From Winogradskyella psychrotolerans RS-3 (GTDB lineage: Bacteria; Bacteroidota; Bacteroidia; Flavobacteriales; Flavobacteriaceae): a stretch of DNA of 64,000 nucleotides. The DNA lies in assembly GCF_000427335.1 (NCBI RefSeq), contig NZ_ATMR01000034.1:62001-126000 (forward strand), in the 5' to 3' direction. Position 1 is the stretch's first letter. Each line of letters starts with the position of its first letter. The notes under the pieces are model-generated. The model saw nothing but the letters and a program-made list of their open reading frames with translations. It was not told the origin of the DNA and made no database searches. This document shows positions 1 through 9,345 of the stretch, piece after piece. Made by a program: the position numbers and the translations under genes.

Positions 1-1182
1 TTTTTGAAGCGCAATTTCATATTCAAAAACCGTGTCTATAGCTATCTTAGCACGTTGTGCATCGAGATCTGATATTCCGAAACAAATGGTATGTTCTGAA
101 GATGATTGCGTAATTAAAATGATATTAATTTTCTCTTGTGCTAGTGTCTCAAATAAGCGTTTACTAAATCCAGGCACACCAACCATACCATTTCCTTGTA
201 AGGTGAGTAAGGCTACGTTATCAATGTTGCTAATTCCTTTTACAGGCGAATTTCCATTTGGCGTTACGTTTTGAGTAATTGTAGTACCGATAGCTTCTGG
301 ATCGAGTGTGTTTTTAATAACAATCGGAATTTTCTTTTTAAGTACGGGCATAACTGTTGGAGGGTATAAAACTTTTGCTCCAAAATGAGACAACTCTACA
401 GCTTCTTGATACGATAATTCGACAATTGGTGCGGCTTGTTTTACTAATTTAGGATTAGTCGTATACATGCCGCTAACGTCTGTCCAGATTTGTAATTCAT
501 CAGCATCCATTGCTGCAGCAATAATAGCAGCCGTGTAATCTGAACCACCACGACCTAAAGTTGTTATTTCACCGTTAATAGAGTTTGAAACAAAACCAGG
601 AAGTAAAACAATAGGACTAGAGTTTGAATTAAAAAAGGTCTGGATATTAGCGTCTGTAATATCGAAATATACCGTAGCATTATTAAAATTAGAATCTGTA
701 ACGATTAGCTCTTGCGAATTTTTCAAAGTCGCGTCAACGGCTCTCGATTTTAAGGTATGATAAATTATAGTAGATGATAGTTTTTCACCAAAACTTAATA
801 ATTTATCTTTAGTTTTTGGAGACAATTCATTAATGAGATAAATACCATCTAAGAGACTTTTTAGGTCAGTTAATTTTTCTGTAATTAAATCATGTAAATC
901 GTCTTGTTGTTTTTGGATTGCTTTATCCTTTTTAGGATTAAAAAATAAACCTTCAATTACAGAATTATGAATAGACCATATGACATCATACTTCTGTTTG
1001 TAGTCTAAATTTTTATCGCAGGCTAAATTACCAGCTTCTAATAATTTATCTGTAATGCCACCAACTGCAGATACAACGACAGCGATATTAGTGTTTTTAG
1101 ATTGTTGGTCTAAAATTGAAATAACTTTATTTATGTTTTCGGCTGAACCAACTGATGTTCCACCAAACTTGAGAACTTTCAT
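1..1182 (-). CDS. thrA: Aspartokinase domain of ThrA-type aspartokinase/homoserine dehydrogenase (3' end outside window)
   Basis: The first 394 codons are present and run off the left edge. The product starts MKVLKFGGTSVGS, the N-terminal nucleotide/aspartate-binding signature of aspartokinases. It continues through LGRGGSDYTAA and a C-terminal ACT-like part with NIDNVALLTLQGNGM. Aspartokinase phosphorylates L-aspartate, the first step towards Thr, Met, Lys and Ile. In Flavobacteriaceae this form is usually fused to homoserine dehydrogenase and followed by thrB and thrC. That fusion is inferred here, because the window ends about where the dehydrogenase would begin. The start ATG is at 1180-1182. 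It is preceded on the same strand by a possible leader peptide and terminator (1205-1344), which would fit attenuation control. A monofunctional aspartokinase remains possible until the left flank is seen. Confidence 0.93.
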   Translation of the reverse strand, partial: MKVLKFGGTSVGSAENINKVISILDQQSKNTNIAVVVSAVGGITDKLLEAGNLACDKNLDYKQKYDVIWSIHNSVIEGLFFNPKKDKAIQKQQDDLHDLITEKLTDLKSLLDGIYLINELSPKTKDKLLSFGEKLSSTIIYHTLKSRAVDATLKNSQELIVTDSNFNNATVYFDITDANIQTFFNSNSSPIVLLPGFVSNSINGEITTLGRGGSDYTAAIIAAAMDADELQIWTDVSGMYTTNPKLVKQAAPIVELSYQEAVELSHFGAKVLYPPTVMPVLKKKIPIVIKNTLDPEAIGTTITQNVTPNGNSPVKGISNIDNVALLTLQGNGMVGVPGFSKRLFETLAQEKINIILITQSSSEHTICFGISDLDAQRAKIAIDTVFEYEIALQK

Positions 1183-1568
1183 ACTAAATATATTTTAAGA
1201 GAATAAAAATGTCTGTATAGACAATAAGGGACGGAGAGCATATTATAAATTACCCCAAAGGGTAATACGTGTTGAAATAATAAACATAAATACACACATA
1301 GAATGTGAATTGGAAATTATTGATATGTTATTTTTTTTCTTCATTACATCTCAAATGTATTATTTTTATAACAATAAAAAACAATTCGTTTCTTTTTAAG
1401 GATTTGTTAAAAATAGCGCTTCTTATTATTAAAAATGAAACAAAACTTGCTATTTGCAAACGCTTTTAAAATCATACGAGTGCTATTTATGAATAGAATT
1501 TTCAAGCTTAAGGAAAATCAATTTACGAATATGACATTAAACATCTATAAAACAATACTTATAATAAC
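1183..1568. other. Divergent intergenic region between thrA and nnr
   Basis: About 390 AT-rich bases separate the divergent starts of thrA and nnr. Apart from the possible thrA leader and hairpins at 1205-1344, I see no gene. The nnr-proximal half (1345-1568) should hold the promoters, but no clear -7 box stood out. Confidence 0.5.
1205..1344 (-). promoter_or_regulatory. Possible thrA attenuator: 33-codon leader ORF plus small terminator
   Basis: On the minus strand upstream of thrA, an ATG at 1342-1344 opens a 33-codon ORF ending at 1243. It starts MKKKNNISII and ends IISTRITLWGNL, and is relatively rich in Ile with two Thr. Its 3' end is a perfect 7-bp hairpin (attaccc / gggtaat, 1249-1266). 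About 20 bases further on, TGTCT-ATAC-AGACA followed by five T (1205-1223) resembles a weak intrinsic terminator. Leader peptides with Thr/Ile codons are known to attenuate thr operons in other bacteria. The arrangement here is suggestive but codon enrichment is modest, so this is an inference. Confidence 0.35.
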
Positions 1569-3125
1569 ATGAAATTATTTTCGAAAGAACAAATTTACGA
1601 AGGAGATAAATTAACTACAGAACGCCAAAATATTTCTTCTACAGATTTAATGGAGCGCGCTGGAACACAAATATTTAATTGGATACATACGCGTATGCAA
1701 GGCGCACAAGTATCTATACATGTGTTTTGCGGCATTGGAAATAATGGTGGTGATGGATTGGTATTAGCAAGACACTTAATTACGCACGGTTATAATGTGA
1801 CGACTTATATTGTTAATTGTAGTGATAAACGTTCTAAAGACTTTTTAATCAATTACGATCGTATTAAAACGGTGACTAAAAAATGGCCAACGATGTTGAG
1901 CTGTAAAGAAGACTTAACTGAAATTGAAATCGGTGTGGATGACATTATTGTTGATGCTATTTTTGGTATTGGTTTAAACCGACCACCAAATGATTGGGTC
2001 AGCTCATTATTTCAAAAGTTTAAAACCTCTAAGGCATTTACTTTATCTATTGATATGCCCTCAGGGTTATATGCAGATAAAGCTGTAGAAGATGAAAATG
2101 CGGTGGTTTATGCTAATTATACTTTAAGTTTTCAATCGCCTAAATTGGCTTTCTTTTTACCCGAAACCGAAAAATATACTGTACAATGGGAGGCGTTAGA
2201 TATAGGGATAGATCGCGATTATTTAATGCAAACCGAAACAGAGGTAGAGTTAATTTCAAAGCATGAAGTTTTACCTTTATATAAACCTAGAAAGAAATTT
2301 GCTCATAAAGGTGATTTTGGGCATGTTATGATTTTAGGAGGAAGCTACGGTAAAATAGGATCCGTTAACTTAGCGAGTAGAGCAGCTTTAAGTTCTGGAG
2401 CAGGATTGGTAACAGCGTATATTCCAAAATGTGGGTATCATAGTTTGCAAACGGCTATACCAGAAGTTATGGTTATTACAGATGACAATGAAACTCATAT
2501 TTCAAATATTAATTTCGAAATAAAACCAACCGTTATAGGTGTTGGAGTAGGATTAGATACGTCTGAAGAAACAGCAAAAACATTTGAAGCCTTTTTAAAG
2601 AAAAATAAAACACCATTAGTTATTGATGCAGATGGTTTGAATTTATTATCACAAAAGAAAACACTTTTAAAATTTTTACCAGAACAAACTGTTCTAACGC
2701 CTCATTTAAAAGAGTTAGAACGTTTGGTAGGGAAGTGGTCAGATGATTTTGAGATGCTTAAAAAGGTTCAATCATTTTCAGAAAAGCATAATGTTATTGT
2801 CTTAATTAAAGGAGCACATTCTATAACGGTAAATAAAAAGAAACTGTACGTTAATACTACCGGAAATCCAGGTATGGCCACAGCGGGAAGTGGAGATGTT
2901 TTAACCGGAATTATTTCGGGATTAATAGCTCAAAGTTACACGCCTTTGGCAGCAACCATTTTTGGAGTGTATTTACATGGGAAATCTGCTGATATTTCCA
3001 TAGAAGATTATGGTTACCAAAGTTTAATAGCGAGTCATATTATAGAAACTATTGGTGAAGCTTATATCGATTTGTTTAAACAACCAGAGCAGCCGCAAGA
3101 AGAAGAGGGACAACAAGAGAAATAA
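1569..3125 (+). CDS. nnr: Bifunctional NAD(P)H-hydrate epimerase / ADP-dependent NAD(P)H-hydrate dehydratase
   Basis: This 518-residue protein repairs hydrated NAD(P)H. The N-terminal YjeF domain (about 1-215) epimerises S/R-NADHX and contains GNNGGDGL at 57-64. The C-terminal ribokinase-like domain (about 230-500) dehydrates the S form and carries the typical HKGDFGHVMILGG entry and the AGSGDVLTG loop near 440. The length matches the usual two-domain enzyme, and the ATG start gives a complete YjeF N-terminus. The tail after residue 500 is low-complexity Glu/Gln (PEQPQEEEGQQEK), probably disordered. It is transcribed alone, convergent with the TlpA-like gene, with a shared hairpin terminator between them. 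The enzyme is a cytoplasmic housekeeping protein. Confidence 0.95.
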   Translation: MKLFSKEQIYEGDKLTTERQNISSTDLMERAGTQIFNWIHTRMQGAQVSIHVFCGIGNNGGDGLVLARHLITHGYNVTTYIVNCSDKRSKDFLINYDRIKTVTKKWPTMLSCKEDLTEIEIGVDDIIVDAIFGIGLNRPPNDWVSSLFQKFKTSKAFTLSIDMPSGLYADKAVEDENAVVYANYTLSFQSPKLAFFLPETEKYTVQWEALDIGIDRDYLMQTETEVELISKHEVLPLYKPRKKFAHKGDFGHVMILGGSYGKIGSVNLASRAALSSGAGLVTAYIPKCGYHSLQTAIPEVMVITDDNETHISNINFEIKPTVIGVGVGLDTSEETAKTFEAFLKKNKTPLVIDADGLNLLSQKKTLLKFLPEQTVLTPHLKELERLVGKWSDDFEMLKKVQSFSEKHNVIVLIKGAHSITVNKKKLYVNTTGNPGMATAGSGDVLTGIISGLIAQSYTPLAATIFGVYLHGKSADISIEDYGYQSLIASHIIETIGEAYIDLFKQPEQPQEEEGQQEK

Positions 3126-3135
3126 AGGCATAAAA

Positions 3136-3169
3136 AAAAGCCTGCTTAATTAAATTTATACAGGCTTTT
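3136..3169. terminator. Bidirectional intrinsic terminator
   Basis: The inverted repeat aaaagcctg (3136-3144) / caggctttt (3161-3169) is flanked by an A-run and T-run. It lies between the convergent nnr and TlpA-like genes and can serve both. Confidence 0.8.
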
Positions 3170-3186
3170 CTTAAATGAGGTAGAAA

Positions 3187-4224
3187 TTATATACTCAACT
3201 CATTAAATAAATCTATTAATGCAGAACTAGAAGGTCTCGGTGCATCTGCACTCACAATATTTCCATTAGGATCTATTAATAAAAATCTTGGAATACCATT
3301 AACTTTATAGTCTTGTATAAACTGTGATCTAAAACCATCATCTGCAATTAATTGCATGCCACCTAATTCTTTTTCGCTAACCATTTTTTTCCAGCCTTTA
3401 TAAGCTTCAGAAGCATCACCTTTATAACCACGACCTTCATCAACAGAAATGCTTACAAATTCTATATTCTTTCCTTCGTATTGTTTTTCAACTTCTTTAA
3501 GAGCAGGTATTTCTTTTATACAAGGACCACACCAAGTTGCCCATAAATCGATGTAAACATATTTGCCTTTTAAATCTGAAAGAGAAGTTTTACCACCTGC
3601 ATAATTTTCGTAATTATCAAAAGCAGGAGAAGCTGATCCTTTAGGGAAAGCGTTAATTGTCGCTTGTTTATTCTCCATAAATTTAGAAAGTTGCTGAACT
3701 GTCATATTTATGTTTTTATCCATAATAGCAACATGAGTAGAATCTACATCAGTATATTTGATTTTTAAATCTTCGTATGCAGATTTATAATCTTTAATAG
3801 CTTCTTCAACTTTTCCCATATCACTAGTACCTACTAAATCTTCAGTGAAATAAGTTTTAGAAATTAAAAAAGATTGAACAGAAAAGTTATTTAGATCTGA
3901 CGCATCTCCTTTAAACACCATAGAATCTATAAATGATTCATAATCCGTTTCAAAAGACGTTGTATTGTCATTTTCTAGGTAAATCTGACCGTATTCTTTT
4001 CCATGTTGGAAGTTGAAATCTCCAGCAACAACTTTTAAAGTATCCTTAAATGTGCCATCTTCATTAATGGTAATAATTTTTTCAAAATTGCGTCCTTGAA
4101 AAACTTTAAGTGTTTTACTTTCATCAGGGTTTACAATCTTCCCAGAAAGTGTAACATAATCTTTAGGTTCTCCTTTGCATGCAAATAAAGTTGCAGCAAT
4201 ACCAAGTAATAATAATCGTTTCAT
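3187..4224 (-). CDS. TlpA-like thiol:disulfide oxidoreductase lipoprotein
   Basis: This 345-residue exported lipoprotein has a signal peptide ending in a lipobox (TLFAC, Cys16). An N-terminal DUF4369-like beta domain spans about 20-110 and a helical middle region about 110-190. The C-terminal thioredoxin-like redoxin domain has the active site WCGPC at 231-235, preceded by YIDLWAT. Proteins of this family reduce or isomerise disulfides in the periplasm or at the outer surface in Bacteroidota. The cis-Pro region (NGIPRFLLID) is present, so it looks catalytically intact. It stands alone between terminators, and nothing nearby points to a specific client. Confidence 0.9.
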   Translation of the reverse strand: MKRLLLLGIAATLFACKGEPKDYVTLSGKIVNPDESKTLKVFQGRNFEKIITINEDGTFKDTLKVVAGDFNFQHGKEYGQIYLENDNTTSFETDYESFIDSMVFKGDASDLNNFSVQSFLISKTYFTEDLVGTSDMGKVEEAIKDYKSAYEDLKIKYTDVDSTHVAIMDKNINMTVQQLSKFMENKQATINAFPKGSASPAFDNYENYAGGKTSLSDLKGKYVYIDLWATWCGPCIKEIPALKEVEKQYEGKNIEFVSISVDEGRGYKGDASEAYKGWKKMVSEKELGGMQLIADDGFRSQFIQDYKVNGIPRFLLIDPNGNIVSADAPRPSSSALIDLFNELSI

Positions 4225-4352
4225 AACTAGTTTTTTTGTTCGAACACAAAAATAAACATTAAAAGATTAATTTATAGGTGTAATGAATTATTAACAAAAT
4301 CTTGTAGAATCCAATTATATTCCCAAATTTTGAGAACTTAAAATCACTCCTC

Positions 4353-5882
4353 ATGGATAACTATCATATCATTTCTTCTGACGCTTTAGATATTGTAACA
4401 ATTTACAATATTTTTTATAAAAATAAAAAGCTAAAACTTTCAGAAGCATCAGCAAATAATATACAGAAATGTAAAACGTATCTAGACGAAAAGTTAGCTA
4501 GTGAAAAAAAACCAATGTATGGCATTAACACAGGCTTTGGATCTTTATACAATGTAAAGATTTCAGATGCTGATTTAAGTCAATTGCAAGAAAATTTAGT
4601 GATGTCTCATGCTTGTGGAACAGGTGATCGGGTTCCTGAATCTATAGTTAAAGTGATGTTGCTTTTAAAAATACAATCACTTAGTTATGGTCATAGTGGA
4701 GTGCAGTTAGCTACGGTAAATAGACTTATAGAGTTTTTTAATAATGATATATTTCCATTTGTTTTTACCCAAGGTTCTTTAGGGGCATCGGGTGATTTAG
4801 CTCCACTTGCACATTTAGCTTTGCCTTTATTAGGTAAAGGAAAAGTGGTACATAACTCTAAGGAGTACGATGCCGCAACTATTTTAGAAGAGTTTAATTG
4901 GAAACCCATTACTCTTGAAGCTAAAGAAGGTTTAGCCTTATTAAATGGAACGCAGTTTATGAGTGCTTACGGTGTTTATTTACTGTTGATGTCTCATAAA
5001 ACATCTTATTTAGCAGATATTATTGCCAGTATTTCCTTAGATGCTTTTGATGGTCGCTTGGATCCTTTTCATGATTTAGTACATGCGGTAAGACCACATC
5101 CTGGACAACGTAAAGTGGCAAGGCGTTTTAATGAATTTCTTAAAGGAAGTGAGCTTATTACGCGAGAAAAAGAACATGTACAAGATCCCTATTCATTTCG
5201 TTGTATTCCTCAGGTACATGGAGCAACAAAGGATACCTTAGACTTTGTTGAGAAGGTGATTTTAACTGAAATTAATTCGGTAACGGATAATCCTAATATT
5301 TTTCACGAAGAGGATTTAATTATTTCAGGAGGAAATTTTCACGGTCAACCTTTAGCCTTGGCTTTAGATTACTTAAAGATTGCCATGGCTGAGATTGGTA
5401 ATATTTCAGAACGACGCGTGTTTCAACTCGTATCAGGTTTAAGAGGTTTACCTGCATTTTTAGTTGATAATCCAGGTCTTAATTCTGGTTTTATGATTCC
5501 ACAATATACCGCAGCAAGTATTGTTAGTGCTAATAAACAAATGGCAACTCCGGCAAGTATAGATAGTATTGTATCTAGTAACGGACAAGAAGATCATGTA
5601 AGTATGGGAGCCAATGCTGCTACACAAGCGTATACTTTAGTTACAAATGTAGAACGCGTAATTGCTATTGAGTTGATGAATGCTTCACAAGCCTTAGAAT
5701 TTAGAAGACCTTTAAAAACATCTCCTTTATTAGAATCGTTTTTAGAGCAATATAGAAAAGTGGTGCCATTTATAAAAGTAGATGAAGTGTTACATGATTC
5801 TATAGAGGCTTCAATTCAATTTTTAAAAGATGTAGATATTGATATTGATGAATTGTTTTTGAATCATTACGATTTAAAATAA
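4353..5882 (+). CDS. hutH: Histidine ammonia-lyase
   Basis: This 509-residue enzyme deaminates L-histidine to urocanate, the first step of histidine degradation. The Ala-Ser-Gly triad at 145-147 (GSLGASGDLAPLAH) forms the MIO electrophile autocatalytically. The substrate-selectivity position reads NLVMSHACG, with Ser85-His86 as in histidine lyases rather than the His-Leu or Phe-Leu of tyrosine and phenylalanine lyases. That argues for HAL over TAL, the form found in aryl-polyene/flexirubin clusters. The rest of the hut pathway is not in the window. The gene is monocistronic and in the opposite direction to its neighbours. Confidence 0.93.
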   Translation: MDNYHIISSDALDIVTIYNIFYKNKKLKLSEASANNIQKCKTYLDEKLASEKKPMYGINTGFGSLYNVKISDADLSQLQENLVMSHACGTGDRVPESIVKVMLLLKIQSLSYGHSGVQLATVNRLIEFFNNDIFPFVFTQGSLGASGDLAPLAHLALPLLGKGKVVHNSKEYDAATILEEFNWKPITLEAKEGLALLNGTQFMSAYGVYLLLMSHKTSYLADIIASISLDAFDGRLDPFHDLVHAVRPHPGQRKVARRFNEFLKGSELITREKEHVQDPYSFRCIPQVHGATKDTLDFVEKVILTEINSVTDNPNIFHEEDLIISGGNFHGQPLALALDYLKIAMAEIGNISERRVFQLVSGLRGLPAFLVDNPGLNSGFMIPQYTAASIVSANKQMATPASIDSIVSSNGQEDHVSMGANAATQAYTLVTNVERVIAIELMNASQALEFRRPLKTSPLLESFLEQYRKVVPFIKVDEVLHDSIEASIQFLKDVDIDIDELFLNHYDLK

Positions 5883-5920
5883 ATTTGAATTTTAATAACT
5901 AATACAACTAATAAGTTTTA

Positions 5921-6292
5921 TTAATTGGTTTGAGTTATTTCTGTTGCCCATGTCATAGCATCTTCTAATTCAGTAAAAATCTTGAAAGGCTTTTTGAAAA
6001 ACATTTTTTCTATTTGCGCATTCAATTTTGCCTGATAATTATGAGAAACCACAGCAAAACCTATTAAATTTTCAATTTTCTCAGTTTGATAATAGATTTG
6101 TGGATTTACAGAATACGAATTGACTCTATGCGTAATATAAATAAATTGTTTGTTATTATAATAGGTTTTACTTATATCCATTAAAACATCATTGTAACTT
6201 GGAGAAATAGTAACACCCTCTTTCATCACAGCTAACACATAATTTTCGTGAATAGTTAATTCCCCAAAGTCGAAAGACAATTTTTGTATCAT
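5921..6292 (-). CDS. Small conserved protein, STAS/SpoIIAA-like fold suspected
   Basis: This 123-residue protein has no signal peptide and no membrane segment. Alternating strands and helices (FGELTIHENYVLAVMKEG, then FIYITHRVNSYSVNP and IGFAVVSHNY, ending in a helix with DAMTWATEI) resemble the STAS/SpoIIAA-like proteins common in Flavobacteriia. I cannot name a function. It lies upstream of clpC's end on the opposite side from hutH, with a terminator between it and clpC, so it is probably a separate unit. Confidence 0.7.
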   Translation of the reverse strand: MIQKLSFDFGELTIHENYVLAVMKEGVTISPSYNDVLMDISKTYYNNKQFIYITHRVNSYSVNPQIYYQTEKIENLIGFAVVSHNYQAKLNAQIEKMFFKKPFKIFTELEDAMTWATEITQTN

Positions 6293-6327
6293 TTTTTAAA
6301 GGTATTTCTTCTAATAAGATAAAAAAA

Positions 6328-6350
6328 AACTCCTTCATTATGAAGGAGTT
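6328..6350 (-). terminator. Intrinsic terminator downstream of clpC
   Basis: A ten-bp inverted repeat (aactccttca / tgaaggagtt) with a three-base loop and flanking A/T runs lies just past the clpC stop. Confidence 0.8.
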
Positions 6351-6373
6351 TAAAATATTATTTTTGATTAGAA

Positions 6374-8923
6374 TTAAGATTCAGTCGTCTTACTAGATGA
6401 TTTTATACTAATACTTAATTCTTCTGTTTTACTATCCAAATCCATTGTTATGATATCACCTTCATGAATTTTAGAATTGATAATTTCTTCTGCTAGTGCA
6501 TCTTCAACATATTTCTGAATCGCTCTATTAAGAGGTCTTGCACCATATTGTTTGTCAAAGCCTTTTTCTGCAATATAACCTTTGGCCTTATCTGAAAGTT
6601 TCAGTTCATAACCCAAGTCTTTTATTCTTTCTATAAGCTTAGCCATTTCAATATCAATAATTTTACCAATATCTTCTTTCTCTAAGGCATTAAATACAAT
6701 AACATCGTCAATTCTGTTTAAGAACTCTGGTGCAAAGGCTTTTTTCAACGCATTTTCTATCACACCTTTGGCATGGTCTGATTCCTGAGCAACTGCTGCT
6801 GCAGTACCAAAACCAACTCCACTTCCAAAATCTTTTAATTTTCTAGCTCCAATATTCGAAGTCATTATAATGATTGTATTTCTAAAATCAATTTTACGAC
6901 CTAAACTATCTGTTAAATACCCATCGTCTAGAACTTGCAGTAACATATTAAAGACATCTGGATGTGCTTTTTCAATTTCATCTAAAAGTACAACAGCATA
7001 AGGCTTACGTCTTATTTTTTCAGTTAATTGACCACCTTCTTCGTAACCTACGTATCCTGGAGGTGCACCAACTAAACGAGAAATAGCAAATTTCTCCATA
7101 TACTCACTCATGTCAATTCTAACAAGAGCATCGTCGCTATCAAATAATTCGCGCGCTAATACTTTTGCTAGTTGTGTTTTACCAACACCAGTTTGTCCTA
7201 AAAAGATAAATGAACCAATTGGTTTATTAGGGTCTTTTAGTCCAGCTCTATTTCTCTGAATGGCTTTAACGACCTTAGAAACTGCTTGGTCTTGACCAAT
7301 AACTTTTCCTTTTATTAGTTCAGGTAATTTAGAGAGTTTATTAATTTCAGTTTGCGCAATTTTATTTACTGGAATACCTGTCATCATAGAAACGACATCA
7401 GCAACGTTATCTTCTGTAACAATTTCACGATGTTGTTTGGTTTCCTCTTCCCATTTTTCTTGGGCAGTAGCCAATTCTTTTTCTAGTCGTTTTTCATCAT
7501 CTCTAAGCTTTGCGGCTTCTTCATATTTCTGTTTTTTAACGACACTATTCTTGGTTTCTTTAACTTCTTCAAGCTTTTTCTCCAATTCAAGTATTTGTTT
7601 AGGTACATCAATATTTGTAATGTGTACACGAGAACCTGCTTCATCTAAAGCATCGATAGCTTTGTCTGGTAAAAAGCGTTCCGTCATATAACGGCTCGTT
7701 AATTTTACACAAGCTTCAATAGCTTCATCAGTATAATTAACATTGTGGTGCTCTTCGTACTTACCTTTAATATTGTTTAGAATTTCAATAGTTTCCTCAA
7801 CCGAAGTTGGTTCAACAATGACTTTCTGAAAACGACGCTCTAAAGCCCCATCTTTTTCAATGTATTGTCTGTATTCATCCAAAGTAGTTGCACCAATACA
7901 TTGTATCTCTCCTCTTGCTAAAGCAGGTTTAAACATATTAGAAGCATCTAAACTTCCGGTTGCTCCACCAGCACCAACAATAGTATGAATTTCATCTATA
8001 AACAGAATAATATCATCATTCTTTTCAAGCTCGTTCATAACGGCTTTCATACGTTCTTCAAACTGTCCTCTATACTTTGTGCCAGCGACTAAACTTGCTA
8101 AATCTAAAGTTACTACGCGCTTATTAAATAAAGTACGTGAGACTTTACGTTTTACAATTCGCAAGGCAAGACCTTCAGCTATGGCAGATTTACCAACTCC
8201 AGGTTCTCCTATTAATAAAGGGTTGTTTTTCTTTCTTCGACTTAAAATTTGAGATACACGTTGTATTTCTTTTTCTCTACCAACAACAGGATCTAATTTA
8301 TCCTCTTCTGCAAGTACAGTTAAGTCTCTTCCAAAGTTATCTAAAACAGGTGTTTTTGATTTTTTATTCGTTTTATTAGATTGTCCACTAAATGGATTCT
8401 GCTTTGTTTCTTCCTCTTCATTCATGTCATCATCAGAAAACGATTCTGCTTTGGGAGTGTCTAAATAATCATCTTCGCTAGTTATCATAGATTTAAATTC
8501 TTCTTTAACGTTATCATAATCTACTTTTAGCTTATTTAAAAGCTTGGTTGTAGGGTCATTTTCATTTCTTAAAATACACAATAATAGATGTGCCGTATTT
8601 ATTGAGGTGCTTTGAAATAATTTGGCTTCTAAAAATGTTGTTTTTAAAGCACGCTCAGCTTGCCTAGTTAGGTGTAAGTTCTTTTTTTCGTTAGATGTTG
8701 TTACGATATTAGGGTTAGCCGGACTCAATATCTCTACTTTGCGTCTTAGATGGTTTAAGTCCACATCTAAGGCACTTAAAATATCTATCGCTTTACCATT
8801 GCCATCCCTTAATAGACCTAGCATTAAATGTTCAGTTCCAATAAAGTCATGACCTAAACGCAACGCTTCTTCTTTGCTATAAGCAATAACATCTTTAACT
8901 CTTGGGGAAAAATTATCATCCAT
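6374..8923 (-). CDS. clpC: ATP-dependent Clp protease ATP-binding subunit ClpC
   Basis: This 849-residue Hsp100 unfoldase feeds substrates to ClpP. Two Clp-N repeats (about 1-145) are followed by an acidic linker. The first AAA domain has Walker A GEPGVGKS (239-246) and Walker [11 protein letters not shown] middle UVR-type coiled segment ([19 protein letters not shown]) separates it from the second AAA domain, with Walker A GQTGVGKT and Walker [16 protein letters not shown] segment in the second domain matches the region of the ClpP-docking loop. Domain order and length are those of ClpC rather than ClpA or ClpB. The start ATG gives a complete Clp-N. It is divergent from gyrA with about 420 bases between, and no CtsR-type operator was recognised. 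Confidence 0.97.
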   Translation of the reverse strand: MDDNFSPRVKDVIAYSKEEALRLGHDFIGTEHLMLGLLRDGNGKAIDILSALDVDLNHLRRKVEILSPANPNIVTTSNEKKNLHLTRQAERALKTTFLEAKLFQSTSINTAHLLLCILRNENDPTTKLLNKLKVDYDNVKEEFKSMITSEDDYLDTPKAESFSDDDMNEEEETKQNPFSGQSNKTNKKSKTPVLDNFGRDLTVLAEEDKLDPVVGREKEIQRVSQILSRRKKNNPLLIGEPGVGKSAIAEGLALRIVKRKVSRTLFNKRVVTLDLASLVAGTKYRGQFEERMKAVMNELEKNDDIILFIDEIHTIVGAGGATGSLDASNMFKPALARGEIQCIGATTLDEYRQYIEKDGALERRFQKVIVEPTSVEETIEILNNIKGKYEEHHNVNYTDEAIEACVKLTSRYMTERFLPDKAIDALDEAGSRVHITNIDVPKQILELEKKLEEVKETKNSVVKKQKYEEAAKLRDDEKRLEKELATAQEKWEEETKQHREIVTEDNVADVVSMMTGIPVNKIAQTEINKLSKLPELIKGKVIGQDQAVSKVVKAIQRNRAGLKDPNKPIGSFIFLGQTGVGKTQLAKVLARELFDSDDALVRIDMSEYMEKFAISRLVGAPPGYVGYEEGGQLTEKIRRKPYAVVLLDEIEKAHPDVFNMLLQVLDDGYLTDSLGRKIDFRNTIIIMTSNIGARKLKDFGSGVGFGTAAAVAQESDHAKGVIENALKKAFAPEFLNRIDDVIVFNALEKEDIGKIIDIEMAKLIERIKDLGYELKLSDKAKGYIAEKGFDKQYGARPLNRAIQKYVEDALAEEIINSKIHEGDIITMDLDSKTEELSISIKSSSKTTES

Positions 8924-9345
8924 ATTAAATTCCTTTCTGCTTTAAAAATAATAAAAACATATTGAGTATAGGTCAAAAACTATACCTAAACCAAATGAAT
9001 TTTAAAATGAGTCCTAAATAACTTGAATTAAATTGTACTTGAATAAATAATTAAAATCTCAGGGTTTTTTTGCTAAGGTTTTGTTTATTAGTGAACTATG
9101 AGTGCAATAGAAACGAATTACAGGTGTCGTTTTAAGACTTATTTGATGTTTATCAAATGTTTGAAACGAAGAGAGTAAAAAAGCATTTTAAATCAAAGGA
9201 AAAAAAGAGATACTTATTAACGAAAAAGATATTAAATATTGTTAATAAAAATTCCCAAAAACCTGATTGATTTTGTATATAAACAGTAGTATTTTGGTTA
9301 TATTAGCACGTTATTGAAATTCACAAAAACTAATTAATTTTATAT
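8924..9345. promoter_or_regulatory. Divergent clpC/gyrA promoter region
   Basis: No gene is visible in these 420 bases. A plausible gyrA promoter has TTG at 9267-9269 and GTATTTTG at 9289-9296, 19 bases apart. This resembles the Bacteroidota -33/-7 arrangement and would start transcription near 9303. Nothing distinctive is seen for clpC. Confidence 0.4.

Noticed and set aside
32..274. 80-codon plus-strand ORF
   Set aside because: It is a shadow of the aspartokinase gene on the opposite strand.
4353..5882. Ammonia-lyase as a tyrosine ammonia-lyase of a pigment cluster
   Set aside because: The selectivity residues are Ser-His as in histidine lyases and no aryl-polyene or flexirubin genes are nearby.
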